Shown: positions 14,788 to 23,829 of the stretch, piece by piece
Layout of the letters: the number at the start of each line of letters is the position of its first letter
How positions within the stretch are numbered: position 1 is the stretch's first letter
From: Minicystis rosea
GTDB lineage: Bacteria; Myxococcota_A; Polyangia; Polyangiales; Polyangiaceae
Assembly (NCBI GenBank): GCA_001931535.1
Contig: CP016211.1
Coordinates: forward strand, 186,001-250,000
Direction: 5' to 3'
DNA: 64,000 nt
The notes under the pieces: model-generated
Database searches by the model: none
What the model saw: only the letters and a program-made list of their open reading frames with translations
What the model was told of the DNA's origin: nothing
Position numbers and translations under genes: made by a program

Positions 14788-16002
14788 ATGAACGATCTCG
14801 CTGCTCTCCATCGTCGCTACCGCCGCGCGCTCGGCGATGAGCCTCTGCCCGCCGCGCTCATCGATCTCGACGCCCTCGATCGCAACGTCGACACCGTCGT
14901 CGCTCCCGCGCGGCGCGCCGGCAAGACGGTGCGCGTCGCCTCCAAGTCCGTCCGCTGCGTCGAGCTCCTCCGGCGCATCGTCGCCCGCGGCGGCGAGGCC
15001 ATTCGCGGCGTCATGGCCTACTCGCCCGCGGAAGCTTCGTACCTCGTCGACGAGGGCTTCCGCGACATCCTCATCGCCTATCCGACCGCGCAGCCGCGCG
15101 ACGCGGCCCTCATCGCCGCGGCCAACCGTCGCGGCGCACAGGTCTCCATCGTCGCCGACGCACCCGAGCACCTCGCGGTCCTCGGCGCCGCCGCGCGCGA
15201 CGCGGGCGTGCGCATCCCGGTGATCGTCGACCTCGATGTCTCCTACCGTCCCCTCGGGGATCGCCTGCACGTCGGCGTCCGCCGCAGCCCGCTGCGCACG
15301 GCGGAGGCCGTCGCCGCGCTGGCGCAGGCCGTCCACGAGCATCCTCACCTCGGCTTCGCCGGGCTCATGGCCTACGAAGCGCACATCGCGGGCATGCCCG
15401 ATCACAACGCGGTCGCGCCTCTCCTCGATGCGCCGAAGCGCGCCGTGAAGCAGCTCGCCCGCGGCCCGGCCCGCGCGCTCCGCGCCGAGGTTCGCCGCGC
15501 CGTCGAGCGTCGCGGCCTCGCCGTCCCGCTCTTCAACGGCGGCGGCACGGGCAGCGTCGCCTGGTCCGTCGACGATCCCACGCTCACCGAGGTCGCGGCC
15601 GGATCGGGCTTCGTCGACAGCCACCTCTTCGACGGTTACGACGGCCTCACGCTCGCGCCCGCGGCCTTCTTCGCCCTCCAGATCACGCGCCGTCCCGGCC
15701 CCGGCTTCGTCACGTGCCAGAGCGGCGGCTTCATCGCTTCAGGCGCGCCCGGCCCCGATCGCCTTCCGATTCCGTACCTCCCCGAAGGTCTCCGCCTCAC
15801 CGGCCTCGAAGGCGCCGGCGAAGTGCAAACACCCCTCCTCGTGCCCGACGGCGTGCACCTCGAGATCGGCGCGCCCGTCTTCTTCCGCCACGCGAAGGCC
15901 GGCGAGCTCGCCGAGCACTTCACGACCTACCTCCTCGTGCGAGACGACCGGATCGAAGCAAGGGCCCCGACCTACCGCGGTGCGGGACATTGCTTCGCGT
16001 GA
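14788..16002 (+). CDS. D-threonine aldolase / alanine racemase-like PLP enzyme
   Basis: This is 404 residues. The fold is that of the N-terminal alanine-racemase-like TIM barrel: AALIDLDALDRNVD near 22-34, then the probable PLP lysine Lys53 in VRVASKSVR, and a C-terminal beta domain containing the H-x-C-like metal region near the end (YRGAGHCFA). Family members act on D-threonine, D-serine or other D-amino acids; this subgroup is often annotated amino-acid deaminase/aldolase. Substrate cannot be read from sequence. AAGGA at 14773-14777 precedes the ATG by about ten bases. It is cytoplasmic and probably co-transcribed with the preceding lipoprotein gene. Confidence 0.85.
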   Translation: MNDLAALHRRYRRALGDEPLPAALIDLDALDRNVDTVVAPARRAGKTVRVASKSVRCVELLRRIVARGGEAIRGVMAYSPAEASYLVDEGFRDILIAYPTAQPRDAALIAAANRRGAQVSIVADAPEHLAVLGAAARDAGVRIPVIVDLDVSYRPLGDRLHVGVRRSPLRTAEAVAALAQAVHEHPHLGFAGLMAYEAHIAGMPDHNAVAPLLDAPKRAVKQLARGPARALRAEVRRAVERRGLAVPLFNGGGTGSVAWSVDDPTLTEVAAGSGFVDSHLFDGYDGLTLAPAAFFALQITRRPGPGFVTCQSGGFIASGAPGPDRLPIPYLPEGLRLTGLEGAGEVQTPLLVPDGVHLEIGAPVFFRHAKAGELAEHFTTYLLVRDDRIEARAPTYRGAGHCFA

Positions 16003-16129
16003 AGATGCTCACACGTCTTCGGGGGGATCCTGATCTTGGTCCGTGTTCGGTGCACAGCCTGGGAAAATGCTCTAAGTGGTAACTGAGTAGTCTTTGGGGC
16101 GCGCGCGTGTCCCGAGCCGGGTGGGGACC

Positions 16130-16594
16130 ATGGCCAACAACTACGTGCTCATCGCCGATCCCGATCTGGTGGCGGCCCAGGTGTACCTCGCGGGGGTGCG
16201 CGAGGTCGGGCTCGCCACCGCGGTCGTCCGTGATGGAGCCCAAGCGCGGTCCACGATGTCCTTTCGGGGCTCGCCGGCGCTTTTGATCTGCGAGCTGGCG
16301 CTCCCCAATGTCGACGCCTTCGAGCTCATCGAGGGCCTGCGCCGCACCGTCCCCGAGTCGATGACGCCGGTGATCGTCGTCTCCGCCCATCGGGCCATGC
16401 GCGATCTCGCCGCCGAGCAGCGCCAGCGCCTCGGCATCAGCGCCATCATGGCGCGCGCGGCCACGGACGAATCGGTGCGCCGCGTGATTCGCCGCCTCCT
16501 CGGCGTTCCCGAAGAGCCGCCCACGCGCGCGGCGCACGGCCTGGCTGCGTTCCCCATCCGCGCGCTCGCGCGGCTCCGCGCCCCGCGCTTCTGA
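16130..16594 (+). CDS. Stand-alone receiver domain with Glu at the phosphoacceptor position
   Basis: This is 154 residues. The fold follows a CheY receiver: NNYVLIADPDLVAAQ (acidic pocket Asp10, Asp12), then LLICELALPNVDAFELI, where Glu55 occupies the usual Asp phosphorylation site, then VIVVSAH. The conserved Lys-Pro near the end is replaced by MARAATDES. It may therefore be a phosphorylation-independent, constitutively active-like protein-interaction domain; Glu is a known phosphomimic in receivers. There is no output domain. An upstream in-frame start at 16094 adds only an Arg-rich dozen residues, so ATG 16130 was preferred. No kinase is adjacent. Confidence 0.7.
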   Translation: MANNYVLIADPDLVAAQVYLAGVREVGLATAVVRDGAQARSTMSFRGSPALLICELALPNVDAFELIEGLRRTVPESMTPVIVVSAHRAMRDLAAEQRQRLGISAIMARAATDESVRRVIRRLLGVPEEPPTRAAHGLAAFPIRALARLRAPRF

Positions 16595-16749
16595 CGCGGC
16601 CTCGCGGCTGTCGCTCATCACCCCGCGCCGAGCGCGCCGCGCGCAGGTTTTCCCGGTGTATCGCGACAAGGACCCCAGCCGGTGGCGCGGCTCGCGGGCC
16701 CGCGCCGTGTTGCCCTCGCTCCTCGGTTCTGCGATAGCGGCCGCCGGCG

Positions 16750-18315
16750 ATGGTGCAATCGAGCGAGACGGAAGGTTCGGCGGGCGTCGCGACGGCGAGC
16801 GCCCCCGCGGCGGATGGATCGACGGCGCGAGCCGCGGGACGCGGAGGCCTGGCGATCGCCGGCGCCAAGGTGGCCTTCATCCTCTTCGGCTTCATCCAGC
16901 AGCCGCTGTTGCCGGCGCTCCTCGGCGCCGACGGTTACGGCCAGGTGGCGCTCGTGCTGTCGATCGTGTCGATCGTCAACAACGTCATCGTCGCCACGTC
17001 GATCCAAGGCGTCTCGCGCGCCGTCTCCAGCGCGCCCGGCCGCGAGAGCGAGGCCTTCCGCGCCACGCTGCGCGTGCACGTCGTCGTCGCGGTGCTCGTG
17101 TCGTTGGCCTTCGCGACCTTCGCCGGCCTCATCGCCTCGTTCGAAGGCGCGCCGCACGTGGCCGTCCCGCTCCGCGTCGCCGCGCTCATCGTGCTGCTCT
17201 ACGGCGTCTACGCGCCGCTCGTCGGATCGCTCAACGGCCGCCGTCGCTTCATCCCGCAGGCCGCGCTCGACACCGGCTACGGCGCGCTCCGCCTCGCGGG
17301 CGTCGCGTTCGGCGCCTACTTCTTCATGCGCGCGAGCGGCAGCGGCGTGCTCGGCGTCTTCGTCGGATCGGCCATGGCCGCGGCGCTCATCGTCCCCTTC
17401 GCCTTGTCCCAGAGCGGCATCGGTCGCGCGGGCGAAGGCGGCCCGAGCGCGTCCGAGTACCTCGAGTTCCTCTTCCCGCTCGCGGGCGGTCAGATCTTCC
17501 TCAACCTCTTGATGCAGACCGACTTCCTCCTCCTGCGCCGCTTCGCCGGAGCGGTCGCCGCGTCTCCGCAGGCCGCGGACTCGCTTCAGGGCGTCTATCG
17601 CGGCGTGCAGCTCTTCTCCTTCCTCCCGTACCAGCTCCTCATGTCGGTCACGTTCATCCTCTTCCCCATGCTGGCGCGCGCGCGCGCCGAGGGGGATCGC
17701 GAGGCCGTGCGGGGCTACACCATGACCGGCGTCCGCCTCGCGCTCGTCCTCACGGTGCTCATGATCGGCGTCGTCTCCGGCATCGCGCCGCACCTGCTCC
17801 GCCTCGTCTATCCGGTGGAGATCTGGAGCCGCGGCGGCGACGCCCTGCGCATCCTCAGCGTGGGCATGGGCGCGTTCAGCGTCCTCGGCATCACCTGCGC
17901 CGCGCTCACGAGCCTCGGCCGCGAGCGCGAGAGCGCGGCCCTCACGCTCGTCGCCGTGCTCCTCGTGGCCGTCGGGTGCTTCTACCTCGTCCCGCGGGCC
18001 GCCTTCGGCCCCGAGATGCTCGTCAAATCCGCGCTCGCCACGTCGGCGGCGCTCGCCGCGGTCGCGATCGTCGGTGGCATCCGTCTCTCCCGCGTCGCGG
18101 GCGGCTTCGTCGAGAAGCTCACCCTCGTGCGCGCCCTCGTGACGCTCGTGGTGTGCATCGCCGCCGGCTCGCGCCTCCCGTGGCTCGGCAAGGTCGGCAC
18201 CCTCGTCGAGGCCGCTGCCCTCGGCGTCCTCGGCCTCGTGGTGCTCATCGCGCTCGGCGAAATCGGCAAGCAGGACCTCGCCCGCATCAAGCAGGTCGCC
18301 GGCAAGAAGGGCTGA
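16750..18315 (+). CDS. Polysaccharide flippase-like (MATE/MOP superfamily) membrane protein
   Basis: This is 521 residues with about 12-14 hydrophobic helices spread along the whole length, beginning around residue 34 (GGLAIAGAKVAFILFGFIQQ). The early loop GADGYGQVALVLSIVSI resembles the Wzx/MurJ-type region (G-x-x-x-Y/F-G). Family members move lipid-linked sugars across the inner membrane. No glycosyltransferases are nearby, so the substrate is unknown. It is the last gene before a 34-bp perfect palindrome and faces a convergent gene. Confidence 0.8.
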   Translation: MVQSSETEGSAGVATASAPAADGSTARAAGRGGLAIAGAKVAFILFGFIQQPLLPALLGADGYGQVALVLSIVSIVNNVIVATSIQGVSRAVSSAPGRESEAFRATLRVHVVVAVLVSLAFATFAGLIASFEGAPHVAVPLRVAALIVLLYGVYAPLVGSLNGRRRFIPQAALDTGYGALRLAGVAFGAYFFMRASGSGVLGVFVGSAMAAALIVPFALSQSGIGRAGEGGPSASEYLEFLFPLAGGQIFLNLLMQTDFLLLRRFAGAVAASPQAADSLQGVYRGVQLFSFLPYQLLMSVTFILFPMLARARAEGDREAVRGYTMTGVRLALVLTVLMIGVVSGIAPHLLRLVYPVEIWSRGGDALRILSVGMGAFSVLGITCAALTSLGRERESAALTLVAVLLVAVGCFYLVPRAAFGPEMLVKSALATSAALAAVAIVGGIRLSRVAGGFVEKLTLVRALVTLVVCIAAGSRLPWLGKVGTLVEAAALGVLGLVVLIALGEIGKQDLARIKQVAGKKG

Positions 18316-18359
18316 CCCTTCGCCGCTGCGCGCTCTCGGTCAGCGCTCGAGCGCGCGCC

Positions 18360-18393
18360 GCGCGAGATCGTTGGAGCTCCAACGATCTCGCGC
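18360..18393. terminator. 34-bp perfect palindrome between convergent genes
   Basis: A perfect, unspaced palindrome spans 18360-18393, centred at TTGGAG|CTCCAA (18371-18382). It lies 45 bp after the flippase stop and 7 bp before the stop of the convergent gene at 18401, so it probably serves as a bidirectional terminator. There is no strong T-tract on either side. Confidence 0.7.
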
Positions 18394-18400
18394 CTTCGAC

Positions 18401-19054
18401 CTACGCGTCCCCGCCGCCACCCAGCCGATCGTACTCGTCTTCTTCCAGCCGCACGCCGACCCACGCGTGCGCCTGCCCGCCCGACGCGATCACCACCGCC
18501 ACGTCGCGACCGCGATCGTACACCGCCCAGATCCCTTCTTCGGCGACCTGCGGCGCGCCCTGCCCGTGCCGCGAGAGCCGCACGGGCAGCCGCGCCTTGC
18601 GTTGCAGCGCGATCCCGGAGAGCTCGATGGTCGCGGGCGGCTCGTCGGGCGACGCGATCTCCGCGGGCGACATCCACCAGAGGTCCTTGCGCGGCGGCGC
18701 GAACACGGCGACCGCCTTGTGCTCCTTGCCTTCGGGCGCGAGGAACAGCGCCGCGATCACGTGGCCCTCCTCCCGCGCCACGATGGCCCCCGCGAGCCAG
18801 CGCTCGTCCGGCCCCGAGGTCACCACGTCGCCGAGCGCGAGCGGCAGCGTCGCGAACGGCGCCGGATCGGGCTTCGGCTTCTTGATCGCGGGCGCGGGCG
18901 GCTCGTCGCTCTCGCGCTTCTTCTCCTTGCGCTTCTCGGTGTCCCCGTCGCCCTCGTCGGGGAGCGGCTCGCCGTCGCCGTGCTTGCGCGCGGCCAGGTA
19001 GCCCATCGAAGCCGCCACCGCGGCCGTCACCGCCAAGAGGAGCGTGAGGCTCAC
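18401..19054 (-). CDS. Membrane-anchored hypothetical protein
   Basis: This is 217 residues. One N-terminal membrane helix (LTLLLAVTAAVAASMGYLAA, about residues 3-22) is followed by a strongly charged Lys/Glu/Asp-rich linker to about residue 65 and a soluble domain rich in short beta strands (LALGDVVTSGPDERWLAGAIV; DVAVVIASGGQAHAWVGVRL). I do not recognise the family. Its ATG overlaps the thiE stop by 4 bp (19051-19054), so it is translationally coupled to thiE, though nothing links it to thiamine biochemistry. Confidence 0.65.
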   Translation of the reverse strand: MSLTLLLAVTAAVAASMGYLAARKHGDGEPLPDEGDGDTEKRKEKKRESDEPPAPAIKKPKPDPAPFATLPLALGDVVTSGPDERWLAGAIVAREEGHVIAALFLAPEGKEHKAVAVFAPPRKDLWWMSPAEIASPDEPPATIELSGIALQRKARLPVRLSRHGQGAPQVAEEGIWAVYDRGRDVAVVIASGGQAHAWVGVRLEEDEYDRLGGGGDA

Positions 19055-19719
19055 GACGCGCGCTCCTCTCCGCGGAGGGCCGCGCCGAACGCCCGCGTCT
19101 TCGCCCGGATCTCGTCCTCCGGCGCGCCGTCACCCGTCGGCAGGATGGCTTGGATCACCGCCGCCATGTCCGCGATCGCGCCCACCTCGGCCGCGTTCGC
19201 CGCCGTGATCCCGCCGATGGCCACGATGGGCAGCCCGGGCCTCGCCGCGCGCACGCGCGCCGCGAGCGCGCGCAGCCCTTCGATGCCGACCACCGGATCG
19301 GGCTTCTCTTTGCTCGCCGTCGGAAAGATGGGCCCGATCGCGATGTAGTCGGGCCCCTCGGCGATCGCGGCCTCGAGCTGCTCCGCGTCGTGCGTCGACA
19401 GCCCGACCCGGAGCCCGCGCGCCGGCGCGAGCGAGCGCACCGTGGCGACGGGAAGATCGTCCTGCCCCACGTGCACGCCGTCGCAGCCCGCGAGGATCGC
19501 GAGGTCGGGCCGATCGTTGGCGAACAGCGGCACGCCGGCCCGCGCCGCGATCGGCGCGATCGCGCGGAGCCACGCGAGCGTCCTCCGCGCGCCGCCGCTC
19601 TTGTCGCGGAGCTGGATCGCGGCCGGCTTTTCGGCGAGCACGATCTCCGCGAACCACAGCGGATCGAGACCACGCTTCGTGAGCGAATCGACATCGACGA
19701 TGGCGTACAGGCCGCGCAT
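19051..19719 (-). CDS. thiE: Thiamine-phosphate synthase
   Basis: This is 222 residues, the normal ThiE length. ThiE joins HMP-diphosphate and HET-phosphate to form thiamine phosphate in a TIM barrel. Visible motifs are the start MRGLYAIVD, the pyrophosphate-binding QLRDKSGG, LFANDRPDLA followed by GVHVGQDDLP, the GLSTHD segment, DYIAIGPIFPTASK and IVAIGGITAANA, so all signature motifs are intact. GGAGA lies a few bases before the ATG at 19719. No TPP riboswitch elements are visible in the short upstream region. Confidence 0.95.
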   Translation of the reverse strand: MRGLYAIVDVDSLTKRGLDPLWFAEIVLAEKPAAIQLRDKSGGARRTLAWLRAIAPIAARAGVPLFANDRPDLAILAGCDGVHVGQDDLPVATVRSLAPARGLRVGLSTHDAEQLEAAIAEGPDYIAIGPIFPTASKEKPDPVVGIEGLRALAARVRAARPGLPIVAIGGITAANAAEVGAIADMAAVIQAILPTGDGAPEDEIRAKTRAFGAALRGEERAS

Positions 19720-19848
19720 TCTTCTCCGGATCCCCGCCGTCCGTCGTCAGGGCCCGCGTACGCTATCACTCCTCGCGACGCCGCCGCCCCCAGAACGCCT
19801 CATCGAAGGTTGACGCCACCGAGGAGACCGCGGCAACGTCTCCCCACG

Positions 19849-21276
19849 ATGTCAGCGATGTCCCGAGGGCTCCGAGGCGCTCTTTTCACCGCTCTGGCCG
19901 CCGGTTCGACCGTGCCGGCGCTGCTCGCCGCGCCCGCCGCCGCCCAGCCGGCGCCGGCCAAGCCTGCTGCTCCCGCCGCACCTGCTGCACCTGCTCCCGC
20001 GTCCGCCGCTGCGCCTGCTGCGCCCGCGGCTGCCAAGCCGGCTGCGCCGCGCCCCGTCGCCAAGAAAGGGCCGGCCAAGCCGCCCGAGCCCGAGCTCCCC
20101 GATCCCGAGGTGAAGCTCCGCGTGATCGCGCCCTCCGCGCAGGGCCTCTGGACGATGCGCATCGAGAACGAAGGTTCGCATTGGGTGCGTGTGCCGGCCG
20201 ACGCTCGCTTGCTCCGCTTCACCCTCGAGCCCGGCGACACGATGTCGAAGAAGGCGGCGAAGCCCACCAACTGCCAAGCCCCCGCGGGCCTTCGGCCCGA
20301 TGGTTTCCCCGAGCCGCGCGCCCTCATGCTCGCGCCCGGCGATGCCTACGTGGAGACCTTCGATCCGCGCCTCTTCTGTTTCGGCAAGGACGCGAAGGTC
20401 GTCGAAGGCGGCGTCATCGTCCGCGCCCGCTACGGCTGGGACGCGCCCAAGAACGCCAAGAAGGTCGACGCTCCGTTCGCCGTCGAAGGCACCGAGTATC
20501 CGGCCACGATCGCGCCGCAGAAGCAGCTCTTCGCGCCCACCATCGTCCTGAGCTGGGAGCCGCCCGATCCCGTCGAAGAGCCCAACGCGAGCGACGCCAA
20601 GCCCGACGACGACAAGGGCACGAAGGCCGACAAGGACGCGAAGGACGACAAGGACACGAAGGACGACAAGGATCCGGCGAAGGACGACAAGGATCCCGCG
20701 AAGGCCGACAAGGACGCGAAGGACGACAAGGGCACGAAGGACGGCAAGGACGACAGGAGCAACGAGCCCAAGCCTCCCGTCGACGAGAACGCGCCCAAGA
20801 TCGAGCTCAAGGCCGGCCCGTACACCGAGGCCGTCAGCGGCGCGCGCCTCACGCTCACGCTCACCGCCACCAACGTCGGCCGGCGCGCCACGCTCGCCGC
20901 CGTGCGCTCGCGCATGTTCGGCTTCCGCATCGAAGGTCCCGACGGCGTCACGCGCTGCACCGCCGGCGCCCAGACGCGCACCATCGCGCGCGACGGCTAC
21001 CGTCCGCTCAAGCCGGGCGGCTCCATCTCCATGACCGTCTTCGTCGAGGAAGCCTGCGGCCGCCCCATCTTCCGCCGTCCCGGCCTCTACAAGGTCACGC
21101 CTTCGCTCCACCTCGTCGAGACGGGCGTGGAGCACGGCCTCGCCGCCTACACGGGCGTCGCCCGCGCCAAGGAGCCCACCCTCGTGCGCATCCACACCGG
21201 CCACGATTCCTACCACTCGAGCGCCCCCAAGCCCGTCCACACGCCGAAGCCCGAAGGCGATACCGCGAGCCCCTGA
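19849..21276 (+). CDS. Secreted protein with Ala/Pro and Lys/Asp low-complexity segments
   Basis: This is 475 residues. A signal peptide (LRGALFTALAAGSTVPALLAAPAAAQ) leads into an Ala/Pro-rich stretch (about residues 27-75), then a beta-rich domain with cysteines (about 85-240), a strikingly charged Lys-Asp region (about 250-305) of repeated DKDAKDD-type words, and a second beta-rich domain (about 315-460). The two beta domains read as related folds (each with a long Pro/Gly-rich strand pattern and GGSISM or GDAYVETF-type turns), so an immunoglobulin-like pair is possible. No family is recognised. ATG 19849 was chosen because it begins the signal peptide; the next Met is three codons later. 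Confidence 0.65.
   Translation: MSAMSRGLRGALFTALAAGSTVPALLAAPAAAQPAPAKPAAPAAPAAPAPASAAAPAAPAAAKPAAPRPVAKKGPAKPPEPELPDPEVKLRVIAPSAQGLWTMRIENEGSHWVRVPADARLLRFTLEPGDTMSKKAAKPTNCQAPAGLRPDGFPEPRALMLAPGDAYVETFDPRLFCFGKDAKVVEGGVIVRARYGWDAPKNAKKVDAPFAVEGTEYPATIAPQKQLFAPTIVLSWEPPDPVEEPNASDAKPDDDKGTKADKDAKDDKDTKDDKDPAKDDKDPAKADKDAKDDKGTKDGKDDRSNEPKPPVDENAPKIELKAGPYTEAVSGARLTLTLTATNVGRRATLAAVRSRMFGFRIEGPDGVTRCTAGAQTRTIARDGYRPLKPGGSISMTVFVEEACGRPIFRRPGLYKVTPSLHLVETGVEHGLAAYTGVARAKEPTLVRIHTGHDSYHSSAPKPVHTPKPEGDTASP
20600..20760 (+). repeat. Degenerate 9/15-bp repeats coding Lys-Asp-rich linker
   Basis: Words such as AAGGACGACAAGG recur about eight times in frame between 20600 and 20760, giving repeated KDDKD and KDAKDD peptides. 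The array is inside the coding region at 19849-21276 and probably varies in length by slippage. Confidence 0.7.
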
Positions 21277-22026
21277 TTCATGCTCGCTCCCGCGCGACGA
21301 CGCGGGTCGCAGCATCGCCGCCGCGTGCGCTCCGCCCGCGGCGCGCGTGACCGCCATCACGCATCGTTCGCGCGCTCGCCGCTTCCTCCACCACCCCCGA
21401 CACCGTTCCGAACCGCAAGCGCCTTTCGCGCGCGCCGCCTCGTCGCGCAGCGCCGTTTACCCTTCTGCACGTTTGCGCCGCGGGCAGTAGAATCGGCGCC
21501 GCCGCCGCACATCGATGGCCCATGGGCGCGCAGGCCCACACGATGGTTGTCATGTGTGCCGAACGGCGCCGCTGTCGCTCGGAATTCGCGCTCGGGCGCG
21601 TGCTCCAATCCTGGTTTCGAAGTGGGTTGGAAGCGCGGGACTCTCGTGTGCGCATTCGCGACGCGCTTTTCTATCCGCGAGAGAACATGCGTGGATGGCG
21701 TGCAAAAGAGCGTCCGGCAAAGAACGCTCATGAGCACGAATCAATCGTTGATTGTTCAATGGCCGAGACTAGAAGCTGGGCCTGTCGGTGTCTGATGGTT
21801 TCTTGAACGGTCGCCGCCTTCGTCCGGTGTGAGCGTGTGAATCCGTCGATTCCACGGCTTCCATCCTGGGGTCTTCTGCGCTCGCGCGCCGATTCGCCGG
21901 TTGCCCTCCCTCGAAGTCGCCGAGGATTCCTTGGTTGGGCTCGCCGGGCTCGGAGCGCTCGCGACGAAATCAACGGGTTGGAGAGCCCGGGCCTCGCCAT
22001 CCGATCTCGGGGAAAGAGTGAGCATC
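21277..22026. other. 750-bp intergenic region, no gene supported
   Basis: No reading frame here has convincing codon bias or domain content. A short inverted repeat, CCCGCG/CGCGGG at 21289-21306, follows the preceding stop and might be a weak terminator. The rest presumably holds the promoter for the protease gene, but I cannot identify it. Confidence 0.5.
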
Positions 22027-23172
22027 ATGAGCCAGAGAGCGCTTTCGATCTCCGCCTTCATCGCCTTTGCCCTTCCGCTCGCGGCGTGCCTCGCGCCGAC
22101 TTCCGACAGCGGTGTCGACGCCGACGGGGAGAACGTGGGCCGCGACGGTCGCGCCATCATCGGTGGCTCCAAGGCCACGGCGTACCCCGAAGCCGTGCTC
22201 GTCAACATGAAGAAGGGCGGCCAGTTGAGCGCTTATTGCTCCGGCGCCCTCATCGCCCCCAAGGTCGTTTTGACGGCGGGGCACTGTGTCTATCAATTCA
22301 CCGGCTGGGACATCATCGCTCCTTACGCGTCCAATCAGAAGGCCTCGGCGTCGAGCGGCGCCACCTACGATTGGAAGAACGCCGGTGAGACGGTGAATCC
22401 CAACATGCACGACATCGGCCTCGTCTTCTTGGACAAGGCCATCACGCTCGCGTCGTATCCCACGGTGGCCACGTCTCCGCTCGCGAGCGGTGCTTCCGTG
22501 CTCAACATCGGCCGCATCAACAATGGCAGCCTCTCGACCACGAACCTCTACGTGAGCAAGGTGCTCACCGTCGACAACGCCACGAGCTCCGGCTTCCCTT
22601 ACGACTACATCGCCAAAGAGGTCATCGAATCGGGCGATTCGGGCGGGCCTGATTTGATCCCCGGCACGCACACCATCGTCGCGGTCAACTCCGGCGCCGG
22701 CGGCGGCACCGAGGTGCTGGCCCGCGTCGATCTCCTCGCCGCCTGGATTCAACAGCAGGTCGCCGCGCACGGCGGCTCGGGCAGCACGGGCGGCACTGGC
22801 GGCACGGGTGGAACGGCCGGCGCCGGCACGGGCGGCACGTGCAGCCACGACATCTGCAGCTCGGGCACGAAGCTCACCTCCACGTGCGATCCCTGCGCCC
22901 AGGCCATCTGCGCGCAGGACGCGTATTGCTGCTCGACCTCGTGGGACACCCAGTGCATGGGCGAGGTCGCGAGCATCTGCGGCAAGACCTGCGGCGGCAC
23001 GGGGGGCAGCGGCGGCTCGACGTCCAGTCCGTGCGGCGGCGTGACGTTCACGGGCCAGTGCTCGGGCAACACCGTGAAGTGGTGTGAGAACAACGCGCTC
23101 CAGAGCATCACGTGCACCGGGGTCACGCACTGCGGCTACGATTCTCAGCACGGTTATTACAACTGCCTTTGA
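22027..23172 (+). CDS. Secreted trypsin-like serine protease with C-terminal Cys-rich domain
   Basis: This is 381 residues. The signal peptide carries a lipobox-like LPLAACLAP (Cys about 21). The chymotrypsin-fold protease domain begins at IIGGSKAT (about 42) and shows the catalytic triad: His in LTAGHCVY, Asp in MHDIGLVFL, and Ser in GDSGGPDL. A Gly/Thr linker follows (about 247-270), then a Cys-rich module (CSHDICSSGTKL ... CCSTSWDTQC) and a last Cys domain ending HGYYNCL. Modules of this type recur on secreted myxobacterial hydrolases and may mediate anchoring or substrate binding. It is probably a lytic or predatory exoenzyme activated by cleavage before IIGG. Confidence 0.9.
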   Translation: MSQRALSISAFIAFALPLAACLAPTSDSGVDADGENVGRDGRAIIGGSKATAYPEAVLVNMKKGGQLSAYCSGALIAPKVVLTAGHCVYQFTGWDIIAPYASNQKASASSGATYDWKNAGETVNPNMHDIGLVFLDKAITLASYPTVATSPLASGASVLNIGRINNGSLSTTNLYVSKVLTVDNATSSGFPYDYIAKEVIESGDSGGPDLIPGTHTIVAVNSGAGGGTEVLARVDLLAAWIQQQVAAHGGSGSTGGTGGTGGTAGAGTGGTCSHDICSSGTKLTSTCDPCAQAICAQDAYCCSTSWDTQCMGEVASICGKTCGGTGGSGGSTSSPCGGVTFTGQCSGNTVKWCENNALQSITCTGVTHCGYDSQHGYYNCL

Positions 23173-23829
23173 TCGCGGGACGCGAGGGGAATGCTCATCG
23201 TGCCGCCGGCCCGCGGCGCCGCGGTGAATCGGAGCTGCGCGCTCGGTTCGCGAAAGAGAAGAAGCGCGCTACACGTGAAGCGCGGCTGAACGCCGAGCTA
23301 CAGCACGACACCTCGCTTCCTCGAGCGCTTCTGAAGCGTGTCGCGCCGACGCGCGGCCCATGATCCCCTCTTCGACAGATGCGCCGCGCGCCCCGGGCGA
23401 GTGTCTGCATTTTCAGGCTGCCCGGCGGCGCGCTCCGTTGCTCGTCTCGTCTGATCGGATCGGGGCGAGTCACGTGTCGCAAGAATGAGATCCGCCGCGC
23501 ACGGGCGCTGAGACGAAACGCGTTCGGGATCTCACCTACATCGCTTCGCGCGCCGCGCACGACGAATGACGTCGCCGCGCGCGAACGCATCAGGCGATTA
23601 TCGCTCTCGTCATCTCTTCTCCGACTCTGACAGCGTTTCAGGCTTGTTCCGGTAGTGCATTGACGCCTCGGCGGTTGGGGGTAAGAGGTGGCCCCAGTCG
23701 AACCGCGCTTCGCGGAGGCTTGCGCACATGGGTGGATCCGCCGTGTACGGCGCGGGTTCCGTGCGCGTATTCGATGTCGGCGCCGGAGGCGCTTTGGCGC
23801 CCGTGCGTCCTGCAGAAAAAGGGCAACCC
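23173..23829. other. 657-bp intergenic region, no gene supported
   Basis: I see no supported gene. A 14-bp palindrome CCGCGGCGCCGCGG at 23211-23224 lies 39 bp past the protease stop and may contribute to termination. The promoter of the multicopper oxidase operon should lie in the 3' half. Confidence 0.5.

Noticed and set aside
12642..14789. Minus-strand open frame opposite the lipoprotein hydrolase
   Set aside because: Shadow frame; the plus strand has a signal peptide and the GHSMG motif.
19720..19848. TPP riboswitch upstream of thiE
   Set aside because: The thi-box CTGAGA-type core is not seen on the minus strand, and the space is short.
21277..22026. Several short frames of 60-170 codons in the intergenic region
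   Set aside because: No codon bias, ribosome binding site or recognisable domain; they overlap one another on both strands.
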